This document shows positions 13,151 through 20,110 of a stretch of 34,037 nt of DNA, piece by piece. The translations under genes were made by a program, and so were the position numbers. Each line of letters opens with the position of its first letter. Within the stretch, counting starts at the first letter, position 1. The stretch comes from a virus, in the IMG/VR virus record IMGVR_UViG_3300025118_000072, positions 1 through 34,037 of that record. One strand, written 5' to 3'. Under the pieces are notes generated by a model. It saw nothing but the letters and a program-made list of their open reading frames with translations, was not told the origin of the DNA and searched no databases.

Positions 13151-14859
13151 TAGAGTTTTCTAGAGAATCCTTTATGCTTTTCAAATTTGACAACATCTTC
13201 AAACTTGTCCTCCATACCAGTCTTGTGACTAATAACGAAGATATTAGCATCTTTTATTATATATCTAATAATTTTAAGGAACTCATCAGTACCAAAACCA
13301 TCTAATGAACTATCAAATACCTCGTCCATAATAAGAAGATTGGTATTGACAGAGTTCTTGACACGAGCAATCTCCCTCCAGGTGAATAGGAGTGACAGGT
13401 CAATCCGCATCTTCTCTCCTTCACTGAAAGATGCGTAGGAGAAATCCTCATGGATAGGAGACTCAACAGTTTCGTTGAACTCCTCATCCAGTTTAAAATT
13501 AATATAGAAGTCCATCTTCTGTAGATACTTATTAACCTGTTGGTTAATCAATGGAAGATACTTCTTGATGATCTTCGACTTTACGCCACCATCCTTAAGA
13601 AGACCATAGATGAAATCGTGGTAAGAAATATCATCTTTACGCTTTACCAGATCATCATAGGTCTGATCTAGACTGGTTCTTAATGTATCTAACTTTTCAT
13701 GTTCAATATTTCTGTTTTTGATCTGGTTGGTAATAGTTTGAATTTCCGATTCAAGTCCACCGATCTGTCGTTGAAAACCAGTAATCTGTACATTGAAAGA
13801 AGAGATGCCATTAAGTGTGTTTGAAATTTGTGAGGACAGTTGTTTAAATTGTGATTCTCTCAACTCTTCCTTTTCAATTGCGGATTGGAGTTGGTTAAAC
13901 CCTTCACGCAATTCTTCTGCTTTATTTTGAGAGTCACTGATTCTATTTAATCGAAAGGATTCTTCAATATCCTGTTCGCAGGTAGGACAAACCGTATTTT
14001 CGGTAAAAAATTTATGTTCTTTAACAATAGTTTGTATACGTTGAGACAATTTACCTTTTATATTACCAAACTCTCTCAATCTTTCTGATGAATTCTCTAC
14101 ATCCTGTAGTTGCTCTCTAAGACCAAGTAGTTTATTTTCTTGTTTTGCACTATCATCAAAACATGTCTGAACATTTGTATTCAGTTTTTCAATCTTATCT
14201 AATTTGTCACTGATATCACCCTTACTTTGCATCTCATTCTTATCAATAAAGTCTTTTTGCATATCAACTTTATCTTTTAGACTCTCTTTCTTAAGTTCTA
14301 GAGTCTTTACCTCTTCACGAATCTTTCTAATCTTACCCTTAATTACATCATTCATGGAAGAGAAGATTTTTATATCCAACAAATCCTCCACAACTTCCCT
14401 ACGTGATGCTACTGGGAGTTGCATAAAGGGTACAAATGTAGACGAACCAAGGATCACAATCTGTGTGAATGACTTATAATTCATCTTAAGAACATTCTGT
14501 TCCAACCACTTCTGTTGATCCAGAGCGGAGTGAGACTGATCTAATTCTTCATCATTACGATACAGTTTGAAAATATTTGGTTTGATTCCACGTTTGATCT
14601 TCCAGTTGACAGAATTTACATCAAATTCTATATCAACTAGACAACCCTTATCATTGGTAGAGTTTATCAACTGCGCCTTGTTAATCTTACGGAATGACTT
14701 ACCGTATAAAACAAAGGTCAAAGCATCAAGAATTGTAGACTTACCCGCACCGTTTGATCCGATGATCAGGGTAGTCTGTTCCTTGTCTAGGTCAACCGTT
14801 GTCATGTGGTTCCCGGTGCTCAAGAAGTTACACCAGGCAATCTTTTTAAAAATTATCAT
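13150..14859 (-). CDS. 46: Recombination endonuclease subunit gp46 (Rad50/SbcC-like)
   Basis: A 569-residue SMC-like ATPase (T4 gp46 is 560). Walker A is GSNGAGKS at residues 34-41; two long coiled-coil arms flank the zinc hook CPTC (C291, C294); near the C-terminus are the ABC signature FSEGEKMRIDLSLL and Walker B LLIMDEVFDSS. With gp47 it resects DNA ends to start recombination-dependent replication and, in T4, degrades host DNA. It overlaps the DUF3110-like gene by 14 nt. A micro-protein gene is coupled to its stop codon. Confidence 0.96.
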   Translation of the reverse strand: MIIFKKIAWCNFLSTGNHMTTVDLDKEQTTLIIGSNGAGKSTILDALTFVLYGKSFRKINKAQLINSTNDKGCLVDIEFDVNSVNWKIKRGIKPNIFKLYRNDEELDQSHSALDQQKWLEQNVLKMNYKSFTQIVILGSSTFVPFMQLPVASRREVVEDLLDIKIFSSMNDVIKGKIRKIREEVKTLELKKESLKDKVDMQKDFIDKNEMQSKGDISDKLDKIEKLNTNVQTCFDDSAKQENKLLGLREQLQDVENSSERLREFGNIKGKLSQRIQTIVKEHKFFTENTVCPTCEQDIEESFRLNRISDSQNKAEELREGFNQLQSAIEKEELRESQFKQLSSQISNTLNGISSFNVQITGFQRQIGGLESEIQTITNQIKNRNIEHEKLDTLRTSLDQTYDDLVKRKDDISYHDFIYGLLKDGGVKSKIIKKYLPLINQQVNKYLQKMDFYINFKLDEEFNETVESPIHEDFSYASFSEGEKMRIDLSLLFTWREIARVKNSVNTNLLIMDEVFDSSLDGFGTDEFLKIIRYIIKDANIFVISHKTGMEDKFEDVVKFEKHKGFSRKL

Positions 14860-15115
14860 CTTGGTCTGGTGGAATCACAATGTCATCAGTTGTAATAACA
14901 GTATACCTATGGTCATGCATCTCACAGGTCTTGATCATTATCTCGTCTTCTACTTCTAACACATTCATCTCTGGATAGTCAAGTTCTTCCAGTTGTAGTG
15001 CGTATCTCTCGGCATCATCCTCTTCACAGAAGATGTATAGAACCTGTTCTCCGTTACCATCAACAACAGAGTATGCTCCCTCCTTTTCCTTTCCCGAAAC
15101 TGTGATGATATACAT
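14846..15115 (-). CDS. DUF3110-like protein between gp47 and gp46
   Basis: An 89-residue acidic protein. The stretch GAYSVVDGNGEQVLYIFCEE followed by DDAERYALQLEELDYPEMNV matches the layout of DUF3110, a small family of cyanobacteria and plastids: a short strand, F.EEDDA.RYA..LE helix, then P..V.E. It occupies the place of T4 46.1, between the two nuclease subunits, and overlaps both neighbours (TGATG with gp47, 14 nt with gp46). A host-derived origin is likely if the family assignment holds. A role as gp46/47 accessory factor is only suggested by position. Confidence 0.7.
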   Translation of the reverse strand: MYIITVSGKEKEGAYSVVDGNGEQVLYIFCEEDDAERYALQLEELDYPEMNVLEVEDEIMIKTCEMHDHRYTVITTDDIVIPPDQDDNF

Positions 15116-16155
15116 CAGACAACCTCACATGCCTCTTGATATATGTCTTTAATCAGAGACTGAATAACTGTTTTATTTAACTCTGTCTCCGTCTCATCAA
15201 TATATCTATTGAGGATAGACATTGTATCTTCCGACTCTTCAGCCTCAAAATCTTCAGTGTCCATCAACTGAAAATTCTCTACAATCTTGAGGTCAGCAAC
15301 ACCAGATGTATAAAGTTTATCAATAAACTTCTCAAACTTCTTAGTGTCAGTCTTTTTCTTTACGATGAGTTTGACAATCTTATTTTCATACTCTGTAGTA
15401 TTGAATGTTTGATGGTCAGTATCCTCGTAGAAGATTTTGTAGAACAATCTGTATGGGTTATTTACTGCTATATGTTCCAGGGACTCAGTATCAAAAATAT
15501 GGAAGCCTCTAACACTTTCAGCATCATTCCAGAACATTTCATAAGGATTGCCAAGATAATAAACTGTCCCATTGTCGGATCTAGAGTGGTAATGGCCCGA
15601 AAACACTTTGGCAAACTTATTGAAGCTTCTTGCATCATGGCCATGCTCCATGATGTGACCTGGAGTTGCAACGAATCCGTTGAGTTCAAGGTGTCCCATT
15701 GCAACTGAACACTTTGTCTTTTGGATGATACTATTTGTTTCTTTCTGGTTTTCCTCATTGATCCAAGGAATGAATAAAATGGGGAGACCACCTACAGATA
15801 CTTCTGTGGGAGAAGAATAAATTTTAACATTATCATATTCTTGCAGAAGAAGATCAACAGCGTTAATAGTGTTTGTGTTTTTATAGTATGCATCATGGTT
15901 ACCAACCATAAGGTGCATAGTGATACCCTTCTCTATAAGAGGATCAAACACAACTTTCTTTGACCACTTCAGTGATTTAAATTCAATACCTTTTCTACTG
16001 TCAAAAACATCGCCCATATGAATGACAGTATCGATACCTTCTCTTTCTATAGTAGGAAAGAAGACATCTTCGTAAAATTGTCGAAAGTAATCATGAAAAA
16101 GTTTAGAACCCTTCCTGGCGCCAAAATGTGTGTCTGCAATTATAGCTACGCGCAT
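15115..16155 (-). CDS. 47: Recombination nuclease subunit gp47 (Mre11/SbcD-like)
   Basis: A 346-residue calcineurin-like phosphoesterase (T4 gp47 is 339). Metal-binding motifs in order: IADTHFG (D8, H10), HMGDVFDSRKG (D49), VGNHDAYY (N86, H87), GHLELNG and FSGHYHSRSDN. This is the complete Mre11 set, so the enzyme should be active. It works with gp46 as the end-processing nuclease. A GGAG lies upstream of the ATG at 16155, 16 nt after the gp55 gene. Confidence 0.96.
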   Translation of the reverse strand: MRVAIIADTHFGARKGSKLFHDYFRQFYEDVFFPTIEREGIDTVIHMGDVFDSRKGIEFKSLKWSKKVVFDPLIEKGITMHLMVGNHDAYYKNTNTINAVDLLLQEYDNVKIYSSPTEVSVGGLPILFIPWINEENQKETNSIIQKTKCSVAMGHLELNGFVATPGHIMEHGHDARSFNKFAKVFSGHYHSRSDNGTVYYLGNPYEMFWNDAESVRGFHIFDTESLEHIAVNNPYRLFYKIFYEDTDHQTFNTTEYENKIVKLIVKKKTDTKKFEKFIDKLYTSGVADLKIVENFQLMDTEDFEAEESEDTMSILNRYIDETETELNKTVIQSLIKDIYQEACEVV

Positions 16156-16171
16156 TCTACTTCTCCAAGTA

Positions 16172-16651
16172 TTAATTACCTCTCAGCTTTTGATGAACTG
16201 CGTCCTTAATTGAGTTATACTCTGAGAAATTACCAATATCAAGATCATTTGCATCAAACACCTCATCAAAGTCAGTTCTCTCAAGGATCTTATTCTTAAT
16301 TTCAAGTTGCTTCTTCTCTTGAGAAATACGCCTCAAGAATGCATAGTAGATAATCTGGGTAAAGTATGCAAATGGATTCTTTGACTTTTCTGGACTAAAA
16401 TTATGAACGTATCTTACACAGTTTTCAATACCATCACAAATCATATCATCTTTGAACATGTAGTTCACAAAGTTTGGTTTATATGATAGGTGGTTTGCAA
16501 TCTTCAAAAAACACTCACCAATATACCTAGGGATCTGTGGTTTAGGCTTATCATTAAGTTTTGCTGTTTCTACTTGTGCAAAATAATTCTCAAGAGCATT
16601 AAGGAACTCTTTGTTATTCACATAGTGTTCAGCATTTCTGGGTTTGGGCAT
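16172..16651 (-). CDS. 55: Late-transcription sigma factor gp55
   Basis: A 159-residue homologue of T4 gp55 (185), the minimal sigma that directs RNA polymerase to TATAAATA late promoters together with gp45. Matches are YVNNKEFLNALENYF, DDMICDGIENCVRYVHNFS and the core helix KNPFAYFTQIIYYAFLRRIS, equivalent to sigma region 2. The true start is MPKPRNAEHY at 16651; the frame stays open further upstream but crosses the promoter at 16674-16702. Having its own host-type promoter fits a switch from early to late expression. Late promoter matches occur upstream of most virion genes in this window. Confidence 0.93.
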   Translation of the reverse strand: MPKPRNAEHYVNNKEFLNALENYFAQVETAKLNDKPKPQIPRYIGECFLKIANHLSYKPNFVNYMFKDDMICDGIENCVRYVHNFSPEKSKNPFAYFTQIIYYAFLRRISQEKKQLEIKNKILERTDFDEVFDANDLDIGNFSEYNSIKDAVHQKLRGN

Positions 16652-16673
16652 AATGGTATTTTTTGTTGTTTTT

Positions 16674-16702
16674 ATTATAACACAAAATTCAATAGTTGAC
16701 AA
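16674..16702 (-). promoter_or_regulatory. Sigma70-type promoter for gp55
   Basis: TTGTCA (plus 16697-16702), exactly 17 nt, then TATAAT (plus 16674-16679). The predicted start lies about 16 nt upstream of the gp55 ATG. It is one of two near-consensus host-type promoters in the window. Confidence 0.75.
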
Positions 16703-16760
16703 GGTATCAAATATCGTATAGACTAGGCTTGTCCCCGAAGATAAGGATACTATAAGGTCT

Positions 16761-17150
16761 TTAAGAAGACTTATAAAGTTTCTCCAGAACCTCCTTGGTG
16801 TCTCTAACATTTCCTAGGTATCCCATCTTCCTATCTAGTTTATGGAAGTTACCTTGATTCGATTTTCTAATATAATCCTGATAGTTCGTAATCATCTCTA
16901 TGTTCTCTGATTCAGACATAGTGAGAACATCATCTAAATTAATTACAAACAAATCTTCTTGAGAAGTCTTTAACCAAGGTTCAAACTTATAACCAGTAAT
17001 TAAACCTCTATTTTTAACAGGTTGTATTTGTATAGGATTTGATATTAAAAGCATTGTTCTATCATCTTCATCAGATGCTGCTACCTTAGCAAAGATTTCA
17101 TCACCACACTTGAGTTTGATTGTTGCATAAAAGTCATCTTCAATTCCCAT
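16761..17150 (-). CDS. Small Sm-like-barrel protein, family copy D
   Basis: The longest family member at 129 residues, upstream of gp55. It starts MGIEDDFYATIKLKCGDEIF and shows KCGDEIFAKV, ISNPIQIQPV, FEPWLKTS (the PW motif), LFVINLDDVLTM and a helix with ITNYQDYI, matching copies A-C in order and spacing. About 30 extra C-terminal residues are unique. A strong AGGAGG, located inside the end of the upstream 48-aa gene, precedes the ATG by 9 nt. Unlike the other copies it lies in the recombination/late-switch region. Function unknown. Confidence 0.75.
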   Translation of the reverse strand: MGIEDDFYATIKLKCGDEIFAKVAASDEDDRTMLLISNPIQIQPVKNRGLITGYKFEPWLKTSQEDLFVINLDDVLTMSESENIEMITNYQDYIRKSNQGNFHKLDRKMGYLGNVRDTKEVLEKLYKSS

Positions 17151-17286
17151 TTAATTGTTCCTCCTTACGTTTCTTCCACCATAACTTTATAACTTCACTT
17201 TTAGGTATCCTAATACCCTTATATGCGTCACTCATATTTTTTCTTTCCTGGCTAGTATGTTTCTTATCAAATTTAGTTTGTCTCAT
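17140..17286 (-). CDS. 48-aa basic protein with NUMOD3-like motif
   Basis: A short basic protein starting MRQTKFDKKHTSQERKNMSD. The segment HTSQERKNMSDAYKGIRI resembles the NUMOD3 DNA-binding motif found in GIY-YIG and HNH homing endonucleases (pattern S-E-x-x-K-x-x-x-S-x-A-x-K-G). It is followed by KLWWKKRKEEQ. There is no nuclease domain, so it is either a stand-alone DNA-binding peptide or a leftover of a homing endonuclease. It lies 11 nt after uvsW and supplies the ribosome binding site of copy D within its own 3' end (11-nt overlap). Confidence 0.55.
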   Translation of the reverse strand: MRQTKFDKKHTSQERKNMSDAYKGIRIPKSEVIKLWWKKRKEEQLNGN

Positions 17287-17297
17287 TTTCTCTTTTA

Positions 17298-18764
17298 TTA
17301 GTCTTTTATATCAATAGTAAAAATATCATAATCAAATTGTTCTGATACATAAATTTTTACACGTTCAATAAAATGATTTAATGTATAGTTTTTTCTTGAC
17401 CCAATGGTAAGGTCATCAGCAATATCATAAAGTTTTGCACTAACCTTATCTTTGCCTTTACGTAGGACTCTACCAATGCTCTGTAAGTTTCTAACTCTAG
17501 ATTTTGATGGAGAGGCAAATATTACGTTATGAAGGTTTTTAATATTAATACCGGTACTGAAGGTTCCGTAAGATGCAACGATGATAGCGTCTGTTTCTTG
17601 TTCAGTAATCTCCCTTACTTGTTCTCTATCCTCGGCATCCACACCACCATGAATAAAGAATACTTTCCGGTTTTCACTTACCTTTTTATTTATTAAGTCG
17701 TAAAGTATAGCACCATGAGCTTCTACTCTGGAGTACAACACTAGACTATTGCCCTTGAGGTCTGTAACCAGATTGGTAATAAAATTGTTCCTCTTCTCAT
17801 GACCAATAAGGAACTGTATCTCATCCTCATAAGTATCAAACTTCTTTGGTTTGTACTTGAGAACTAGACACTGAATATCAAGCGTGGCTAAGTGCCCCTC
17901 ATCTTGTAATTTCTTGGTTTGAGTAACTTTGTATGAAGGTCCAAACAATCCCTCTAACACCCACTTATGGGTCTGTGAGCCGTCTAATGTTCCAGTAAAG
18001 CCATATCTATACTTGGCATGATGTAACTTATCCATGATACCAATAAGGCTGCGGCTCTTAAATAAATGTGCCTCATCCCCTATAACGACATCGTAAGGTT
18101 CAAAAAACTTTCTATCTAATTCGTAAATACTTTGCCATGTAGTTATTGTTACTTCGTTAGTATTTGTTCTATCTCTACCAGCATAAATGCGATGGCAGTG
18201 TTCGGAAGGGTTCCAGGAGTAGTCTTCAAAATCTTTATACATTTGCTCAACCAGTGAGGTAGTTGGCACAACGAGTAAAATCTTTCTACCCTTAGCAACA
18301 TGATATCGCACGACCGAGTAAATCATAAAAGACTTACCAGACCCAGTAGGGGATATCAATAACTTACGATTGTATCTTAATGCATCATAGACACCATCAA
18401 TCTGATAGTCCCGAGGTTTGATACCAGGGGCAATAGCTTCCATGTAATCCTTTACACCACCTTTACTAATCAGTTCATTGACTTCAAAGGGTGGTCCATA
18501 GAATTTATTATTTAAAAACTTATAGCTGTAACCAGCACTTTCTGCAAACGCAACTACCTTGTCTAACAGACCACAGTAGATACGCTTTGTCTTCATATTG
18601 TAGAGATGAATTTCTCCATTCCAATGCCTGCTACGATACTGCGGCATAAACTTCTTGTTCTCGATTTCAAAAGTAAATCGATCACGCAATTCATATTCTA
18701 CATGAGGTTCAGAAGTGATCTTTAGATACACCTCATTTACCTTTTCAATAATCAACTCTGCCAT
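17298..18764 (-). CDS. uvsW: UvsW recombination helicase (superfamily 2)
   Basis: A 488-residue DNA/RNA helicase. KPRDYQIDGV precedes Walker A SPTGSGKS (residues 138-145); then VPTTSLVEQM (motif Ia), GDEAH (229-233, motif II), GFTGTL (255-260, motif III) and QSIGRVLRKGK near 443 (motif VI). The first about 100 residues match the small N-terminal domain of T4 UvsW. UvsW unwinds R-loops and branched DNA, switching T4 from origin-dependent to recombination-dependent replication. A late-promoter octamer (18786-18793) lies 22 nt upstream of its start, consistent with the late expression known for T4 uvsW. Confidence 0.95.
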   Translation of the reverse strand: MAELIIEKVNEVYLKITSEPHVEYELRDRFTFEIENKKFMPQYRSRHWNGEIHLYNMKTKRIYCGLLDKVVAFAESAGYSYKFLNNKFYGPPFEVNELISKGGVKDYMEAIAPGIKPRDYQIDGVYDALRYNRKLLISPTGSGKSFMIYSVVRYHVAKGRKILLVVPTTSLVEQMYKDFEDYSWNPSEHCHRIYAGRDRTNTNEVTITTWQSIYELDRKFFEPYDVVIGDEAHLFKSRSLIGIMDKLHHAKYRYGFTGTLDGSQTHKWVLEGLFGPSYKVTQTKKLQDEGHLATLDIQCLVLKYKPKKFDTYEDEIQFLIGHEKRNNFITNLVTDLKGNSLVLYSRVEAHGAILYDLINKKVSENRKVFFIHGGVDAEDREQVREITEQETDAIIVASYGTFSTGINIKNLHNVIFASPSKSRVRNLQSIGRVLRKGKDKVSAKLYDIADDLTIGSRKNYTLNHFIERVKIYVSEQFDYDIFTIDIKD

Positions 18765-18785
18765 ACATATAGGTTTCCCTACACA

Positions 18786-18793
18786 TATTTATT
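18786..18793 (-). promoter_or_regulatory. Late promoter before uvsW
   Basis: AATAAATA, 7/8 match to the T4 late consensus TATAAATA. Its first bases overlap the stop codon of the preceding 61-aa gene. Confidence 0.5.
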
Positions 18794-18977
18794 ACCTGTT
18801 CTGAAACTTATCTTCTAATACGATTCTATACAAAAAATCCTTCATATATCCAAGTCTGACTTGTTCGTCAGGATGACCTCCTGGCCATTTCTCATAATGA
18901 AATTTGACAGAGTTATAGAGAAGGAAAACATCAGTAATGTCTAGGTCTATCTCTACGTAGGGTCTATCCTCTTGCAT
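18792..18977 (-). CDS. 61-aa hypothetical protein between uvsY and uvsW
   Basis: Starts MQEDRPYVEIDLDITDVFLL, then a helical stretch LYNSVKFHYEKWPGG and LGYMKDFLYRIVLEDKFQNR. It is soluble and mostly helical. The start overlaps the uvsY stop (TAATG), so it is probably made with UvsY. I do not recognise the family; the position between two recombination proteins suggests a partner role. Confidence 0.75.
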   Translation of the reverse strand: MQEDRPYVEIDLDITDVFLLYNSVKFHYEKWPGGHPDEQVRLGYMKDFLYRIVLEDKFQNR

Positions 18978-19411
18978 TATCCTAATCCCGAATTAAACCT
19001 CATAAACTCAATACTATTTTTAATCTGATAAGTCCTATTGGTAATTTGTTTCAAGATTTCTTCTATATATCTCAATATAACATCATAATACTCGATCTTC
19101 ATCGATAAATTGGACAATCTCTCATCCGCATCGAGATACTTATTCATAGTATCTTTATCTCTTATCTTCTTAGGAAAGGGGTTCTCGATATAAACATCCG
19201 GGTCTGCTTTACCCGAATAGTATTCATACCTTTCGTGTCTTACATTTTTCTTTTGTTGTTCTGCCTTCTTTCTCAACAACATAAAGTTGTTGTAGATATC
19301 ATAGTATTTGGCATGGAGAATAGGAATATTTAATGATTCCGTGTGAAGGTTATCAATATCAATCTTAGAATCTTTTTCCCACATCCCCTGTAATGTAGGG
19401 AGGTCAATCAT
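18977..19411 (-). CDS. uvsY: UvsY recombination mediator
   Basis: A 144-residue homologue of T4 UvsY (137), which loads UvsX onto gp32-coated single-stranded DNA. Matching features are the start with W..D..IDIDNLHTES, the basic-helix RKKAEQQKKNVRHERYEYYS followed by G.ADPD, the DADERLS segment and the end IKNSIEFMRFNSG. It starts immediately after the stop of the tube-fold protein gene. Position next to uvsW is as in T4. Confidence 0.88.
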   Translation of the reverse strand: MIDLPTLQGMWEKDSKIDIDNLHTESLNIPILHAKYYDIYNNFMLLRKKAEQQKKNVRHERYEYYSGKADPDVYIENPFPKKIRDKDTMNKYLDADERLSNLSMKIEYYDVILRYIEEILKQITNRTYQIKNSIEFMRFNSGLG

Positions 19412-19969
19412 TTAGCAACAACCAGCGTCAGTTATTCCATATACACTATACTTGAAAACCACTTCTGCTGTCAAGTATTCTACATCAGATTGTTGTGAAT
19501 CAAAATTAAGGTCAGATAGACTATGGGGCCAACAATCTTTAAACCTCACACTAAATACTGGTTTTAATATCCCACTTAAAATTGTTAATGTTGCATCAGA
19601 GTACAATGACTCGATAATGTTTTTCTGTTCATGTTTGACTGGACTAGAATCTTGCCACTCATAAATCTCCTGAAGACTTTCTGGGAATCCAATACCCCTC
19701 ATCCAGTTCTGGATCTCCATATAGTTCTCAAGTCCTGCATCAACTAGAAATCTAATTCTCAAATCATTAAACTCCATGACATCACCAGGTCTTGGAATCA
19801 TCTTGAGGTATGTTGGTTGAATTGCAGCTGGTAATGTGAAACCAGGTACATTAATTGCATTACCATAAAAACCAACAGTAGGAGCTCGGTTTATAGTAAA
19901 ACTGAACCCATTGGCCTGCAGGAAATTCCTGTCAGTAATTTGTGCTGAAAGTGGTTGTATTGCTGACAT
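19412..19969 (-). CDS. Tail-tube-fold structural protein (gp19 paralogue; gp3-like position)
   Basis: A 185-residue virion protein with the gp19/tube fold pattern. Its C-terminus (SVRFKDCWPHSLSDLNFDSQ, then YLTAEVVFKYSVYGI) aligns with the end of gp19 in this window (YKFYDLVPTAITAIELSYEN, then FDVTFDYQYYTIG). The N-terminus has GFSFTINRAPTVGFYGN and a PGF.LP segment like gp19's QLPGST. In related cyanophages a gene at this place is often labelled gp3 (tail completion) or gp19-like; I cannot decide between terminator and initiator roles. It is preceded by a late promoter and a 17-codon mini-ORF. Confidence 0.8.
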   Translation of the reverse strand: MSAIQPLSAQITDRNFLQANGFSFTINRAPTVGFYGNAINVPGFTLPAAIQPTYLKMIPRPGDVMEFNDLRIRFLVDAGLENYMEIQNWMRGIGFPESLQEIYEWQDSSPVKHEQKNIIESLYSDATLTILSGILKPVFSVRFKDCWPHSLSDLNFDSQQSDVEYLTAEVVFKYSVYGITDAGCC

Positions 19970-19970
19970 A

Positions 19971-20024
19971 TCAAGAACCTTCTAGAGCTGCTACTTTTGT
20001 TTCTAGGGTTTCGATCTTAGCCAT
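19971..20024 (-). CDS. Putative 17-aa coiled-coil mini-ORF
   Basis: ATG at 20024 gives MAKIETLETKVAALEGS and a stop one base before the start of the tube-fold gene. The heptad-like spacing I..L...V..L is that of a coiled coil, and the reading continues in frame five residues upstream without a stop (LTIQEA before M). It lies between a perfect late promoter and the structural gene, so it is transcribed; translation is unproven. It may act as a leader peptide coupling translation. Confidence 0.4.
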   Translation of the reverse strand: MAKIETLETKVAALEGS

Positions 20025-20048
20025 TGCTTCTTGAATAGTCAGTGTAGA

Positions 20049-20056
20049 TATTTATA
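20049..20056 (-). promoter_or_regulatory. Late promoter, perfect TATAAATA
   Basis: Exact match to the T4 late promoter octamer, placed just downstream of the gp23 terminator and upstream of the mini-ORF and tube-fold gene. Confidence 0.8.
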
Positions 20057-20059
20057 GAC

Positions 20060-20085
20060 AAAAAAAAGACCCCTGTGAAGGGGCC
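20060..20085 (-). terminator. Intrinsic terminator after gp23
   Basis: Minus-strand stem GGCCCCT against AGGGGTC (7 bp, one G-T pair) with a 4-nt loop, followed by eight T (plus 20060-20067). It lies about 25 nt after the major capsid stop, where strong expression needs a clean stop. Confidence 0.88.
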
Positions 20086-20110
20086 CTTGATAATCTGATG
20101 AAGCCGAGGC

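Noticed and set aside
16741-16775. Terminator at the end of Sm-like copy D
   Set aside because: GTCTT/AAGAC can pair across the stop codon, but no T-tract follows and the stem is only 5 bp.
16652-16810. N-terminal extension of gp55 by 53 codons
   Set aside because: The extension crosses the sigma70 promoter and has no similarity to gp55; the T4-like sequence begins just after the ATG at 16651.
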